From assembly GCF_039134705.1 (NCBI RefSeq), contig NZ_CP146256.1, positions 4,659,254-4,723,253 on the forward strand: DNA of 64,000 nt. The letters run 5' to 3'. Below are positions 54,618 through 63,457 of this stretch, piece after piece. Below the pieces are notes generated by a model that had not been told where the DNA came from, did no database searches, and saw nothing but the letters and a program-made list of their open reading frames with translations. The stretch is from Kineothrix sp. IPX-CK (GTDB lineage: Bacteria > Bacillota > Clostridia > Lachnospirales > Lachnospiraceae). How positions within the stretch are numbered: position 1 is the first letter of the stretch; each line of letters opens with the position of its first letter. A program made the translations under genes and the position numbers.

Positions 54618-54725
54618 GGATGTAAATTATTAAAGAATATGTCACTCTATCATTTACAAAGAGTCTTTCATAGATATGCAGAAAGTAAATTACAGTAAAA
54701 TTTAGTAAATATTTAGTAAAATAGG

Positions 54726-54754
54726 TTGACCCCACTCTTGGAAGTATGCATAAT
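54726..54754 (+). promoter_or_regulatory. Promoter of the LacI-family regulator gene
   Basis: TTGACC (54726-54731) and CATAAT (54749-54754) are separated by 17 bp, ending 29 bases before the start codon. Upstream, three near-repeats of TTTAGTAAA occur around 54690-54722; their role is unclear. Confidence 0.65.
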
Positions 54755-54783
54755 AAAAGCGAATTAACGAAAGGAGAGATGAA

Positions 54784-55761
54784 ATGGCAACTGTAAAAGA
54801 CGTCGCAAGGATTGCACAGGTATCAGCGGCAGCCGTGTCACGCGTTCTGAATCGTGACGACAATATTTCCGTTACGTCGGAAGTACGTATGCGTATTATT
54901 AAAGCGGCTCATGACCTTGGATATATCCCGCCAAAGCAACGCAAAGCTATGAAAACCAGTAAAAAATTGACGATTGGCGTGGCGGATTGGCAAATTATCC
55001 GTCAAACTCATGCCAATATGCGGCTTTCTTCCCTTGACTGTCTGGTACAGATGATGACGAGCGAATATGACATCACCTTCAAGCGACTGCTGTTCGGGCA
55101 CATAGAAAATGTTGACGGCGTAATCGCTTTCGGGGTTTTTACCGAAGAAGAGAAAGCCTTTCTGCGAAGTGTGAGCTATCATATTGTATTTATCAATTCT
55201 GACCAGCATAATTACGAATACGACCAGGTACAGGTAGATTTTGACCGGGGCCTGCGACAGATTACCGAATATCTTTTGGACAGTAAGCGCTATAAGGGTG
55301 TTGGCTATATCGGCGGATTGTATGAAAGCGGTAATATCCGCATCGGCTACCATCGACTGGATGGATTAAAAAGCATTTTAAAAGAACGGGACTGTTATGA
55401 ACCGGATTTTTTCCATGTAGGAGAAATCAGCCGGGAAAGCGGCTATGAGCTGGCTAAGAAAGCAGCTTTGAGCGGCAGCCTTGCCGAAGCCATGCTTCTG
55501 GGCAGCGATGAAGTAGCCGAGGGGGCATTGGAGGCTTTTCGCGAACTGGGCCTGCGTGTTCCAAAAGATGTTGCGGTTGTCATTTATCAGGATATTGAAA
55601 CACTTCATACGAAATGGCCCACCGGTACGTGTGTGGAAATGTTCCCGGACTATGTATGGCAGAATGCTATTGAGCTGCTGCTTGACCGTATCGGCGGAAA
55701 GCGGATGCAGGCCGTGACCGTCACAGTGCCCACACATATAAAAATCGGCGATACAGCTTGA
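54784..55761 (+). CDS. LacI-family transcriptional regulator
   Basis: A protein of 325 residues with the N-terminal LacI helix-turn-helix and hinge (ATVKDVARIAQVSAAAVSRVL, then residues to about 60) and a periplasmic-binding-like ligand domain. Typical segments are IGGLYESGN, YHRLDGLKSIL and the segment DVAVVIYQDIE. AAAGGAGAG precedes the start. It is immediately upstream of the PhnDCEE-type importer and likely represses it; the palindrome at 55797-55812 is a candidate operator. Confidence 0.9.
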   Translation: MATVKDVARIAQVSAAAVSRVLNRDDNISVTSEVRMRIIKAAHDLGYIPPKQRKAMKTSKKLTIGVADWQIIRQTHANMRLSSLDCLVQMMTSEYDITFKRLLFGHIENVDGVIAFGVFTEEEKAFLRSVSYHIVFINSDQHNYEYDQVQVDFDRGLRQITEYLLDSKRYKGVGYIGGLYESGNIRIGYHRLDGLKSILKERDCYEPDFFHVGEISRESGYELAKKAALSGSLAEAMLLGSDEVAEGALEAFRELGLRVPKDVAVVIYQDIETLHTKWPTGTCVEMFPDYVWQNAIELLLDRIGGKRMQAVTVTVPTHIKIGDTA

Positions 55762-55788
55762 ATAACAGTTGCAGAGGGAATTTCCCTT

Positions 55789-55812
55789 TATAATGCGGTC
55801 GTTTTAACGACC
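55789..55812 (+). promoter_or_regulatory. TATAAT -10 with downstream palindrome, candidate LacI operator
   Basis: A TATAAT (55789-55794) is followed at once by GGTCGTT-TT-AACGACC (55797-55812), a palindrome with perfect 7-bp arms that would cover the transcription start of the phnD-like gene. No good -35 was found. Short symmetric operators at +1 are usual for LacI-family repressors. A possible half-site TTAACGA also lies just before the lacI start at about 54764. Confidence 0.5.
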
Positions 55813-55860
55813 CGCAATAAAATGAAAAACAGAACGAAAAACAACATGGAGGATGAAAAA

Positions 55861-57009
55861 ATGAAGAAAAGTATTTCCCTTTTAGTGGCAGGTGTGATGT
55901 GCGCATCCTTTCTGGCAGGCTGTGGCGGAAGCAGTGCTTCAACTGCATCGGAAGAAACCACAGGCTCTTCAGCCGCGTCTGAAGCCGCTACACCTGAAGA
56001 GGCAGACTCATCTGCTACAACGGAAAAGGCGGACTCATCGGTTGAAGCGGAAGCTGCCGGCTCTGAAATAGAAAAATTAACAGTGGCTTTTGTTCCTTCC
56101 CGTGAACCGGAAGAAATCATTACTGCCACGGAGCCGCTCAAACAAATGCTGACTGACGAGCTTGCCAAAGAAGGCTATAAAGTCGGTGAGATCGACATTA
56201 CCGTAGGTACTAGCTATGAGGCCGTGGGTGAAGCCTTGAGTGCCGGAACCGCCGACGTGGGCCTGATTCCGGGCGGAACTTATGTGTTGTACGACGACGG
56301 CTGTGATGTTCTTCTGACCGCCACACGCGATGGGCTTTCCATTGATTCCGATGCCGCCAAGGACTGGAATGACCAGAAACCCACAGAAGCCAGCGACAAA
56401 CAAGCTACCTCCTACCGTGCGCTGATGATAGCCGGGCCGTCACCTAAGGGCAAGGAGCTGGCTGAAAAAATCAATAGCGGAGAATCGTTGACATGGGAAG
56501 ATATTGACAGCGCTAACTGGAGCATCATGGGTTCTTCTTCTCCTGCGGGCTATATTTATCCGTCCCTGTGGCTGCAGGATGGCTTCAGTAAAAGTATTCT
56601 TGACCTGTCTCACGCGGTACAATCGGATTCTTACGGTAGCGCTTTTGCCCGGCTTGCTTCCGGACAGATAGATGTGCTGTGTACTTATGCGGATGCCCGC
56701 AGGGATTATGAGGAAAAATGGAACAGCGAATACAGCATGACAAATTCCATTTGGGATGACACCGCCGTAATCGGTGTAACTGCCCCAATCTACAATGATA
56801 CTATCAGTGTCAGCAAGACTTCTCCGATCATGGACGATGCGTTTAAAGCTGCTTTGAGCAATGCCTTTATTAATATAGGAAACACAGACGCAGGCAAAGA
56901 AGTGATTGCGATCTACAGCCATAATGGTTATCAGCCGGCTCAATCAGGAGATTATGACAGTGAGCGCGCCGCACAGCTTATGATCCAGTCTATGAATGCT
57001 ACTCCCTGA
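55861..57009 (+). CDS. Phosphonate/phosphate-type ABC transporter substrate-binding lipoprotein (PhnD-like)
   Basis: A lipoprotein of 382 residues with lipobox LAGC, Cys about residue 20, and a Ser/Ala/Glu linker. The mature sequence has PhnD features: LTVAFVPSREPEEI, SAGTADVGLIPGGTYVLY, MGSSSPAGYIYPSLWLQD and FARLASGQIDVLCTY. Family members bind phosphonates, phosphite or related oxyanions. GGAGG selects the ATG at 55861 over an upstream in-frame start. Confidence 0.92.
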   Translation: MKKSISLLVAGVMCASFLAGCGGSSASTASEETTGSSAASEAATPEEADSSATTEKADSSVEAEAAGSEIEKLTVAFVPSREPEEIITATEPLKQMLTDELAKEGYKVGEIDITVGTSYEAVGEALSAGTADVGLIPGGTYVLYDDGCDVLLTATRDGLSIDSDAAKDWNDQKPTEASDKQATSYRALMIAGPSPKGKELAEKINSGESLTWEDIDSANWSIMGSSSPAGYIYPSLWLQDGFSKSILDLSHAVQSDSYGSAFARLASGQIDVLCTYADARRDYEEKWNSEYSMTNSIWDDTAVIGVTAPIYNDTISVSKTSPIMDDAFKAALSNAFINIGNTDAGKEVIAIYSHNGYQPAQSGDYDSERAAQLMIQSMNATP

Positions 57010-57023
57010 TGTTCGCACCGGGA

Positions 57024-57067
57024 TAACGCAAAAAGGAGAGCAGAGTCTGTTCTCCTTTTCTGCGTTA
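57024..57067 (+). terminator. Strong stem-loop between phnD-like and phnC-like genes
   Basis: TAACGCAAAAAGGAGA (57024-57039) pairs almost fully with 57051-57067 around an 11-base loop. It lacks a T-tract after the stem. It probably attenuates transcription into the membrane genes or protects the upstream mRNA. Confidence 0.6.
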
Positions 57068-57100
57068 TGTACTTATTATCCTTCGTGAAAGGAAAACCGA

Positions 57101-57853
57101 ATGATTGAATTTAAACATGTTGAAAAGATTTATCCCAATGGAGTCCATGGACTCAAAGATGTGAATCTGCAAATCGAACAAGGCGAATTTGTAGCCATTA
57201 TCGGTCTGTCCGGCGCGGGAAAGTCTACTTTGATCCGCACAATCAACCGGATGCATGATATTAGTTCCGGAATGCTGACGGTAGACGGCGTAGAAGTAAT
57301 GGAACTGAAAGGGCGTGGCTTGCGGCAGTTTCGCCGGCAGATCGGTATGATTTTTCAGTCCTTCAACCTAGTCACTCGCACGACTGTACTGAAGAATGTG
57401 CTGGCTGCCCGTGTACCGGATCTTAGCTGGGGACGCGCTTTGTTTGGAATTTTCTCCAAAGAGGACAAGCTGGAGGCTTTACAGGCATTGGATCAAATGA
57501 ACATTCTCGAGAAGGCCTATATGCGCGCCGACCAGCTCTCCGGCGGCCAGCAGCAGCGTGTGGCTCTGGCACGCACGCTGGCACAGAAGCCGCAGATCAT
57601 TCTTGCAGATGAACCAGTGGCTTCTTTGGATCCGGTCACCGCAAGGCAGGTAATGGAAGATTTTGCCCGTATCAACCGAGAAACCAATATTACCGTGCTG
57701 ATCAACATTCACCATGTGGAACTGGCTTTGCAGTATGCAAGGAGGGTAATTGGAATCCGCGCCGGCCAAATTGTGTATGACGGCCCTGCCGGAGAAGTGA
57801 CCCAAGCGGTGCTGGATGAGATTTATGAAAACAGGCAGGAGGAGAGCATATGA
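57101..57853 (+). CDS. phnC: Phosphonate-type ABC transporter ATPase (PhnC-like)
   Basis: An ABC ATPase of 250 residues with Walker A GLSGAGKST, Q-loop MIFQSFNLV, signature LSGGQQQRVALAR, Walker B IILADEPVASLD and the switch INIHHVELA. The sequence after the Q-loop (TRTTVLKNVLAARV) is characteristic of PhnC. It overlaps the first permease gene by four bases. Confidence 0.92.
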   Translation: MIEFKHVEKIYPNGVHGLKDVNLQIEQGEFVAIIGLSGAGKSTLIRTINRMHDISSGMLTVDGVEVMELKGRGLRQFRRQIGMIFQSFNLVTRTTVLKNVLAARVPDLSWGRALFGIFSKEDKLEALQALDQMNILEKAYMRADQLSGGQQQRVALARTLAQKPQIILADEPVASLDPVTARQVMEDFARINRETNITVLINIHHVELALQYARRVIGIRAGQIVYDGPAGEVTQAVLDEIYENRQEESI

Positions 57854-58671
57854 AACTGTATGACAAACTGTTTCCTCCCCAAATGATTATTCTGCCAAAT
57901 GGAAAAACCGTGCATAGGCCCCGTTCCCGTGTACCGGTGATTGCGTTGGTGCTTCTGGCGATAACAGTACTTTCTGTGAAGGTTACGGGATTTGCCCCCA
58001 TGGTGATTTCCCGGCGCGGCTACCAGTTTTTTGTCATTCTTGGACAGATGGTTCCGCCGCAGTGGGATTATATGAAGCAAATCTGGACGCCGCTGCTTGA
58101 CACCATCAAGATGTCCTTGCTCGGCTCTTTTGCCGGGTCGGTAACAGCTGTTCCGTTTGCAATGCTGGCCTCAACCAATATTATCAAGAACCGGCTGGCA
58201 GTACCGTTGATGCGCTTTTTTTTCAGTCTGGTACGCACGCTCCCAACGCTGGTCATCGCACTGATTGCTACTTACATTTTCGGACTCGGTACACTGGCTG
58301 GTACCACAGCCATCGCCGTCTTTACCTTTGCTTATCTGGGTAAGATTCTCTATGAGGAAATCGAGACTGTGGATATGGGTGCTTTCGAGGCTATGGAATC
58401 TATGGGGGCTACAAAAACACAGGCTTTTGTGTGTGCAATCGTACCTCAGGTAGCACCCTCCTATCTCTCAAACTGCTTATTTTGCTTTGAGGGCAATGTA
58501 CGCTATGCCGCAATTCTGGGGTACGTGGGTGCCGGCGGGCTCGGGCTGATCTTGAATGAGAAAATAGGCTGGAGGGAATATGCCAGTGTGGGAATGATTC
58601 TTCTGGCATTGTTTATTACCGTATTTATTATTGAAACCATCAGCCGGGCCATTCGCCGGCGTCTGACTTGA
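57850..58671 (+). CDS. phnE: Phosphonate-type ABC transporter permease (PhnE-like, first copy)
   Basis: A membrane permease of 273 residues with about six helices. The characteristic segments are DTIKMSLLGSFAGSVTAVP, the coupling loop FEAMESMGATKTQAFVCAIVPQ and NVRYAAILGYVGAGGLG. AGGAGGAG precedes the start. It is one of two PhnE-type permeases and probably forms a heterodimer with the next gene product. Confidence 0.92.
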   Translation: MKLYDKLFPPQMIILPNGKTVHRPRSRVPVIALVLLAITVLSVKVTGFAPMVISRRGYQFFVILGQMVPPQWDYMKQIWTPLLDTIKMSLLGSFAGSVTAVPFAMLASTNIIKNRLAVPLMRFFFSLVRTLPTLVIALIATYIFGLGTLAGTTAIAVFTFAYLGKILYEEIETVDMGAFEAMESMGATKTQAFVCAIVPQVAPSYLSNCLFCFEGNVRYAAILGYVGAGGLGLILNEKIGWREYASVGMILLALFITVFIIETISRAIRRRLT

Positions 58672-58685
58672 GGAGGTGTGCGCCC

Positions 58686-59498
58686 ATGAACGAACGAGTT
58701 CTAGATACATATGACGCCCGTCCGCGTGCAACAATCCGTCAATTGATTTTAATTGCGGTGCTGATCGGGCTGATGGCTTGGTCCTGCTCCGCCATGAACG
58801 CAACCGGCGCCGGTGAGAACGGCGGAAAGATTGCCCTGAATATTCTGACCGGACTATTGCATCCGGACACGGGCCTGTTGTTTACCTTAACCAAGGAGGG
58901 AGTCCCCTATCTTTTGCTGGAAACGGTCTGTATTTCTTTTCTGGGCACCGTAGTGGGGGCGGTCATTGCTATTCCGCTGGCATTTTTTTCCGCTTCCAAC
59001 CTTATGCCCCGCCCTGTAGCATTTGTCAGCCGTGTTATCATAATGGCGGTGCGTACCGTGCCGGCTTTTGTGTACGGCTTGATGTTCATTCGCGTTACCG
59101 GACCGGGACCCTTTGCCGGACTGCTGACAATGTCACTTTGCTCGGTGGGGATGGTCAGCAAGATGTATATTGAAGCAATTGAAGACTTGGACTCCGGCGT
59201 ACTGGAATCTCTCAGCGCTGCAGGCTGCGGACGGCTGGCACAGATCCGCTATGGCGTATTGCCCCAGCTGATGCCGAATTTTGCTTCCACCGCCATTTAC
59301 CGCTTTGATGTCAATCTGCGTGACGCTACGGTACTGGGACTTGTGGGCGCGGGTGGTATCGGCGCTCCATTAATTTTTGCTATGAGTGCCTATCGCTGGA
59401 ATGATGCCGGCGCTATTTTGTGGGGTCTTATTATCTTGGTATTGGTTGTGGAATGGATTTCCACGCGCATACGGATTAAACTGACAAGAGGAGAATGA
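58686..59498 (+). CDS. phnE: Phosphonate-type ABC transporter permease (PhnE-like, second copy)
   Basis: A membrane permease of about 270 residues. Family segments are LLETVCISFLGTVVGAVIAIP, the coupling loop LESLSAAGCGRLAQIRYGVLPQ and LRDATVLGLVGAGGIG. The ATG at 58686 has GAGGAGGTG upstream; an in-frame start at 58668 inside the spacer is less likely. It overlaps the start of the phosphoesterase remnant frame at 59495, so all five genes read as one operon. Confidence 0.92.
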   Translation: MNERVLDTYDARPRATIRQLILIAVLIGLMAWSCSAMNATGAGENGGKIALNILTGLLHPDTGLLFTLTKEGVPYLLLETVCISFLGTVVGAVIAIPLAFFSASNLMPRPVAFVSRVIIMAVRTVPAFVYGLMFIRVTGPGPFAGLLTMSLCSVGMVSKMYIEAIEDLDSGVLESLSAAGCGRLAQIRYGVLPQLMPNFASTAIYRFDVNLRDATVLGLVGAGGIGAPLIFAMSAYRWNDAGAILWGLIILVLVVEWISTRIRIKLTRGE

Positions 59499-61023
59499 AA
59501 GTGAAAAAACTTTTCAGATTTTATATACTTCCGACATGCACGGACATGTCATGCCTGTAAACTACAGCGATGCTCTACCTAGTGACTCCGGCATTCTGAC
59601 TCTGGCGGAAACCTATAAAAAAGAAGGAAATACACTCATTATTGACGGCGGCGATATTCTTCAAGGCACGCCGCTTACCCAATACTATTTGGAACATTGC
59701 GGGCAGTATCCTTTTCATCCGGTCGCTCTTTCCATGAATGCCGCCGGATATGATTATATTACTCTGGGTAACCATGATTTCAACTACGGTTATGATGTGC
59801 TAAAGGATTACCTGCATGCGCTCAATGCTCAATGTCTGTGTGCAAATGTACATGATCTACGGGGAGAACTGGGAATTCTGGAAAAAACGATACATATCCT
59901 GCCAAACGGCTTGCGTATCGGGATGACCGGAATTGTTACTGATTTTGTGAAAATATGGGAAAGCAAAAAGAATCTTGCAGGTCTTGCTATTTCTGATTCG
60001 TTTGAAACTGCAAAGAGCATGTACGAGGAATTGCGGCCGGAGTGTGATGTGTGCGTGTGCATTTATCACGGTGGATTTGAAAGAGACCTCGTTACGGGCG
60101 CGCTTCTGTTCGATACCGGCGAAAATGTAGGCGGGCGCATTTGTGAAGAACTTGGCTTTGATATTGTTTTGACCGGGCATCAGCATATAGAAGTACCTGG
60201 CATCAAAATTGCCGATACACATGCGGTACAGCTGCCGGATGGGGCCGCGCAATATATCCGGCTGAACGGGCAGACAGATTCCGAAGACGGAATACAGATA
60301 CAATCTGAGCTGATGCCCGCCGGAAGCCGCTGTGCTGCTGAGCCTTATCACACGATACTGCCGCTGGAAAAGGAGGTGCAGCGCTGGCTGGATCAGCCGG
60401 TGGGAACGCTGGATGTCAACATTGTGCCGGAAGAAAAGCTATATGCGGCTCAGCAAGGCAGCCGCCTTGCCGCCTTGTTCAATCAGATTCAGATGGATGC
60501 CACCGGTGCACAATTCTCCTGTACCAGCCTTGGTAACCAACCTGCCGGAATGCCTAAGGATGTTACTATACGCAGTATTATCGCGGCGTATTTGTTTGCC
60601 AATACTTTGGTCGTGCTGGAAGTCACGGAGGATATTTTAAAAGCTGCGCTGGAACGCTGTGCTGCTTATTTTACGCTGGAAAACGGCGTTCCTTCCATTT
60701 CCGATGTATTTTTAAAGCCTAAAATCGAGCACTATAACTATGACTTTTATGCGGGCTTGCGCTACACCTTTGATTTGCGCCGTCCGGTGGGGCAGCGTGT
60801 TATCAGCATTGCCGGTGCCGATGGAAGCCCTTTGGGAAAGGGACCGTTCAGCCTGTGTACCAGCAATTACCGTGCTACGGGTACCGGCGGCTATGAGGTA
60901 CTGAGAAAGTGTCCGGTCCTCTGGCGCGGAAACAAAGAAATGGCACAGCTGGCTGCTGCCTATATCCGTGGCCGCAGTCCTTTGACCGTGCCTGAACCGG
61001 ATGGTCCGGTGATTGTGTACTGA
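59495..61023 (+). pseudogene. 5'-nucleotidase/2',3'-cyclic phosphodiesterase-family enzyme with a 5' frameshift
   Basis: A metallophosphoesterase with a C-terminal 5'-nucleotidase domain. The expected start is ATG 59495 (MKVKKL, with AGAGGAG upstream), but the frame closes 22 codons later. The correct frame resumes at about 59512 with QILYTSDMHGHVMP, where SDMHGH holds the first metal ligands, and stays open to 61023. A run of T at 59511-59514 appears one base short. Later motifs are intact: GNHDFNYGYD, CIYHGG and GHQHIEV, and a C-terminal substrate-binding domain. If the protein starts at Met 59536 the first metal Asp is lost. The change could be a base-call error. Confidence 0.8.
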
Positions 61024-61034
61024 ATCAGTTCAAT

Positions 61035-61709
61035 TTATATAATGTTTTGCAATTCATCGAAATCAATGATGAAAATATCCTTTTTCTGTATTCGGATCAA
61101 CCCGTCATCCTGCATGTTCATCAGTTCTCTGGAAAGAGAAGGACGTGCGGTGTTCAAAAAATCTGCCAGCTCTTCGCGATTCATAGAAAGAGTTACCTTC
61201 CCGTCCGGATTACAATTTTTCAGCAGGATTTTGGCAATTTTTTGCCGCAGGGATGAGCAGGAAAGTATTTGGACTTTCTGGTTCAAAAAATAAGCCTTTT
61301 GAGCAAGAATCGACAACATATTGGAAATAAGCCGGGCATGGTATCCGCAGTCATCCCCGCAGGTATGAAAAAGAAAATCCTTGGGTATCTGCAAAACTAC
61401 GGCCGCAGTAACGGCCTGTGCATAGTGATCATATTCCTTACGGTTTAGAAAAACGAATACTTCGCCGAACAGCTCACCGGACCGGTCGAAAGCGGCGATG
61501 ATACTGCGCTTTCCTGAAACGGTATCATTGCATACAGCAACAGAACCATCCACAAGAACATGCAGCTTTACAGGCTCGTCATTCTGACAAAAAATCATCT
61601 CATCCTTTTCGTAAGAAATCATTTCCGATTTGCTGCACTGCAGGCAGCCCTGAATTTCATCCTCTGTCATGCCGGAAAATAACGGGCTATTTATTAATTT
61701 GTGAATCAT
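61035..61709 (-). CDS. CRP/FNR-family transcriptional regulator
   Basis: A regulator of about 224 residues with an N-terminal cyclic-nucleotide-binding-like sensor (INSPLFSGMTEDEIQ, LVDGSVAVCNDT, GELFGEVFVF). The C-terminal winged helix has the recognition motif MNREELADFLNTARPSLSRELMNMQDDG. Several Cys occur in the N-terminal half (CLQCSKSE, FHTCGDDCG), so an Fe-S or metal sensor is possible, but the classic FNR spacing is absent. The ATG at 61709 has GGGAAGG upstream. It ends 12 bases from the converging phosphoesterase. The GTPase/ATPase operon is its upstream partner. Confidence 0.9.
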   Translation of the reverse strand: MIHKLINSPLFSGMTEDEIQGCLQCSKSEMISYEKDEMIFCQNDEPVKLHVLVDGSVAVCNDTVSGKRSIIAAFDRSGELFGEVFVFLNRKEYDHYAQAVTAAVVLQIPKDFLFHTCGDDCGYHARLISNMLSILAQKAYFLNQKVQILSCSSLRQKIAKILLKNCNPDGKVTLSMNREELADFLNTARPSLSRELMNMQDDGLIRIQKKDIFIIDFDELQNII

Positions 61710-61745
61710 TTGCACCTTCCCTTCACACTGCTATCTGTGCATTTT

Positions 61746-62759
61746 TTAATCCTTATACGAAAGTTCTCCCCGGTGTAAGGTATTTCCCACACGAAGCATT
61801 TGGCGTGCGTTCTGCATGATAGCGTCGATTTTATCCAGATCCGCCAGCAGATCCTTCTCTTCCGGAGTGGTTTGCAGCACCGAATGAATGCCGCCGTTAC
61901 GAATGACGATACGCCGGTCTGCCATCAGGGCCAAAAGCGGGTCATGGGTTGCCATCAATACAATTTTGTCCTGAGAAACGAGTAGTTCAAGAGCTTTACG
62001 CCGGTCAATACCTGCATTTTCTATTTCATCGATCAACACAATAGGGGAAGCACTCAGGATGGCGGTATCTGCAATCATTAACGCCCGGGACTGACCGCCG
62101 CTCAAGCTTGTGACCGGGGTGTCGTCTGAGAATGCCTCTCCCGCCAGACGGTTGGCGGACTCCAGGATCTTTCCGGCGATTTCATCAGGGTTTTCTACCA
62201 TCCGGCTTTCTGCATGCAGCTTGACAAATTCGCCTGCGCTGATATCCATTACAAAGTTCATGTTCTGAGAAAGCTGAGCTACCAACTTATTATTGGGAGA
62301 ATATCGCCATTTAGGATCGGGCGCGACTCCATTGATACGGATACTGCGGCCAGTAGGAGTATCTCCCTGTGCTGCCCATTCGATATCTGCCAGCAGACGG
62401 CTTTTACCCGAGCCGGTAGGACCTACAATGGAAACGATCTGAGAGGGTAAAATTTCCAGATATTCAAAATCTTCCGCCTGTCCGCTTTTGTTTCTGCCGG
62501 GCAGGATGGTCAATGACTGAACAGCATTATTTTTTTCAATGCCCAAAAATGCCAGCATCTGAGAGATATAGCTCTCCAGCTCTCCGGGCAGGATCTGAAC
62601 ATCTATAGCCTTGTCCTCCAGTTCTTCCTCGCCCAGTCCCTCTAAAAACGCGGCAAACGTAGTATTTTCATGCCCGCTTACATCCAGTCGGTTCTGCTGG
62701 AAAAAGTCCGTGACAAAGGGATATTTGTCTATGAGTGTTCCGATGGTCTGCTGCTTCAT
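61746..62759 (-). CDS. Stand-alone ABC-type ATPase with N-terminal ScdA/DUF1858-like segment
   Basis: A soluble protein of 337 residues. Residues 1-60 (TIGTLIDKYPFVTDFFQQNR) resemble the small N-terminal module of ScdA/DUF1858 proteins but lack its cysteines. From about residue 100 it is a single ABC ATPase: Walker A GPTGSGKSRL, signature SLSGGQSRALM, Walker B PIVLIDE and switch MATHDPLLAL. There is no membrane segment. The end codons overlap the GTPase gene start, and no permease is near, so it is unlikely to be an ordinary importer ATPase. The role is unknown. Confidence 0.8.
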   Translation of the reverse strand: MKQQTIGTLIDKYPFVTDFFQQNRLDVSGHENTTFAAFLEGLGEEELEDKAIDVQILPGELESYISQMLAFLGIEKNNAVQSLTILPGRNKSGQAEDFEYLEILPSQIVSIVGPTGSGKSRLLADIEWAAQGDTPTGRSIRINGVAPDPKWRYSPNNKLVAQLSQNMNFVMDISAGEFVKLHAESRMVENPDEIAGKILESANRLAGEAFSDDTPVTSLSGGQSRALMIADTAILSASPIVLIDEIENAGIDRRKALELLVSQDKIVLMATHDPLLALMADRRIVIRNGGIHSVLQTTPEEKDLLADLDKIDAIMQNARQMLRVGNTLHRGELSYKD

Positions 62760-63457
62760 ACCTCATCCTCCTCCCATACCATTTTTTTGGTGTTGCCCAG
62801 CTGAAAGCTTTCCCCGATGCGGGTTTCTCCCAGACAGTATGAGCACATAGCTGAGGGCATGGGAAAACGCAGCTTCATACCCTGCACTGATTCCAGCTTC
62901 TGTGTTTCGTCATATAAAAGTGTGCTTAACTCATACGCGCCCTGCCCACTCAGCCCATTTACATGCAATACCATCGCTTTGGGATTGACGGCGCTCACTC
63001 GGGAAGCGAATACCTCACGCTCCGCCTGGGAAACAATATCTCCTTTGGTAATGACCACGATGTCGGCCGATTTAAGCATGGGACCGATTTTTTTCGGCGT
63101 GTTGATGCCGGAAAGATTATCAATGACACAAATCCCCTTTATACCTATCAGATACGGTGAGCAGCGATTGCATAGACCTGCCGATTCGGTGATCAGCAGA
63201 TCCAGCTTCTCCCGATTGCCCCACCCAACCACGTCCTCGATGTTGGAGGCGAAGAAGTGGTCGGGACATAAAGCGCCGGACAATCCTTTCTTCACTGGGA
63301 TTCCCGCTTTCTCATACAGCACATCATCGTCGGTGTGTAAACAATCAAATTTGACTACACCTACGGATAATCCACGTTTTTGAAATGCACCGATAGCTTT
63401 TAGAATCACCGAGGTCTTACCCGAAGAGGGCGGACCGGAAAAAATTGTCAGATTCAT
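62756..63457 (-). CDS. SIMIBI-class GTPase, HypB/UreG/CobW-like
   Basis: A cytoplasmic nucleotide-binding protein of 233 residues. The P-loop is SGPPSSGKTSV, the second switch region is DLLITESAGLCNRCSPYL and the base-specificity motif is VVITKGD. HypB and UreG relatives use such GTPases to insert nickel into enzymes. Cys pairs at ESAGLCNRC and near the C-terminus (MCSYCLGE) suggest metal or Fe-S binding. The gene overlaps both neighbours by four bases. The cargo is unknown. Confidence 0.83.
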   Translation of the reverse strand: MNLTIFSGPPSSGKTSVILKAIGAFQKRGLSVGVVKFDCLHTDDDVLYEKAGIPVKKGLSGALCPDHFFASNIEDVVGWGNREKLDLLITESAGLCNRCSPYLIGIKGICVIDNLSGINTPKKIGPMLKSADIVVITKGDIVSQAEREVFASRVSAVNPKAMVLHVNGLSGQGAYELSTLLYDETQKLESVQGMKLRFPMPSAMCSYCLGETRIGESFQLGNTKKMVWEEDEV

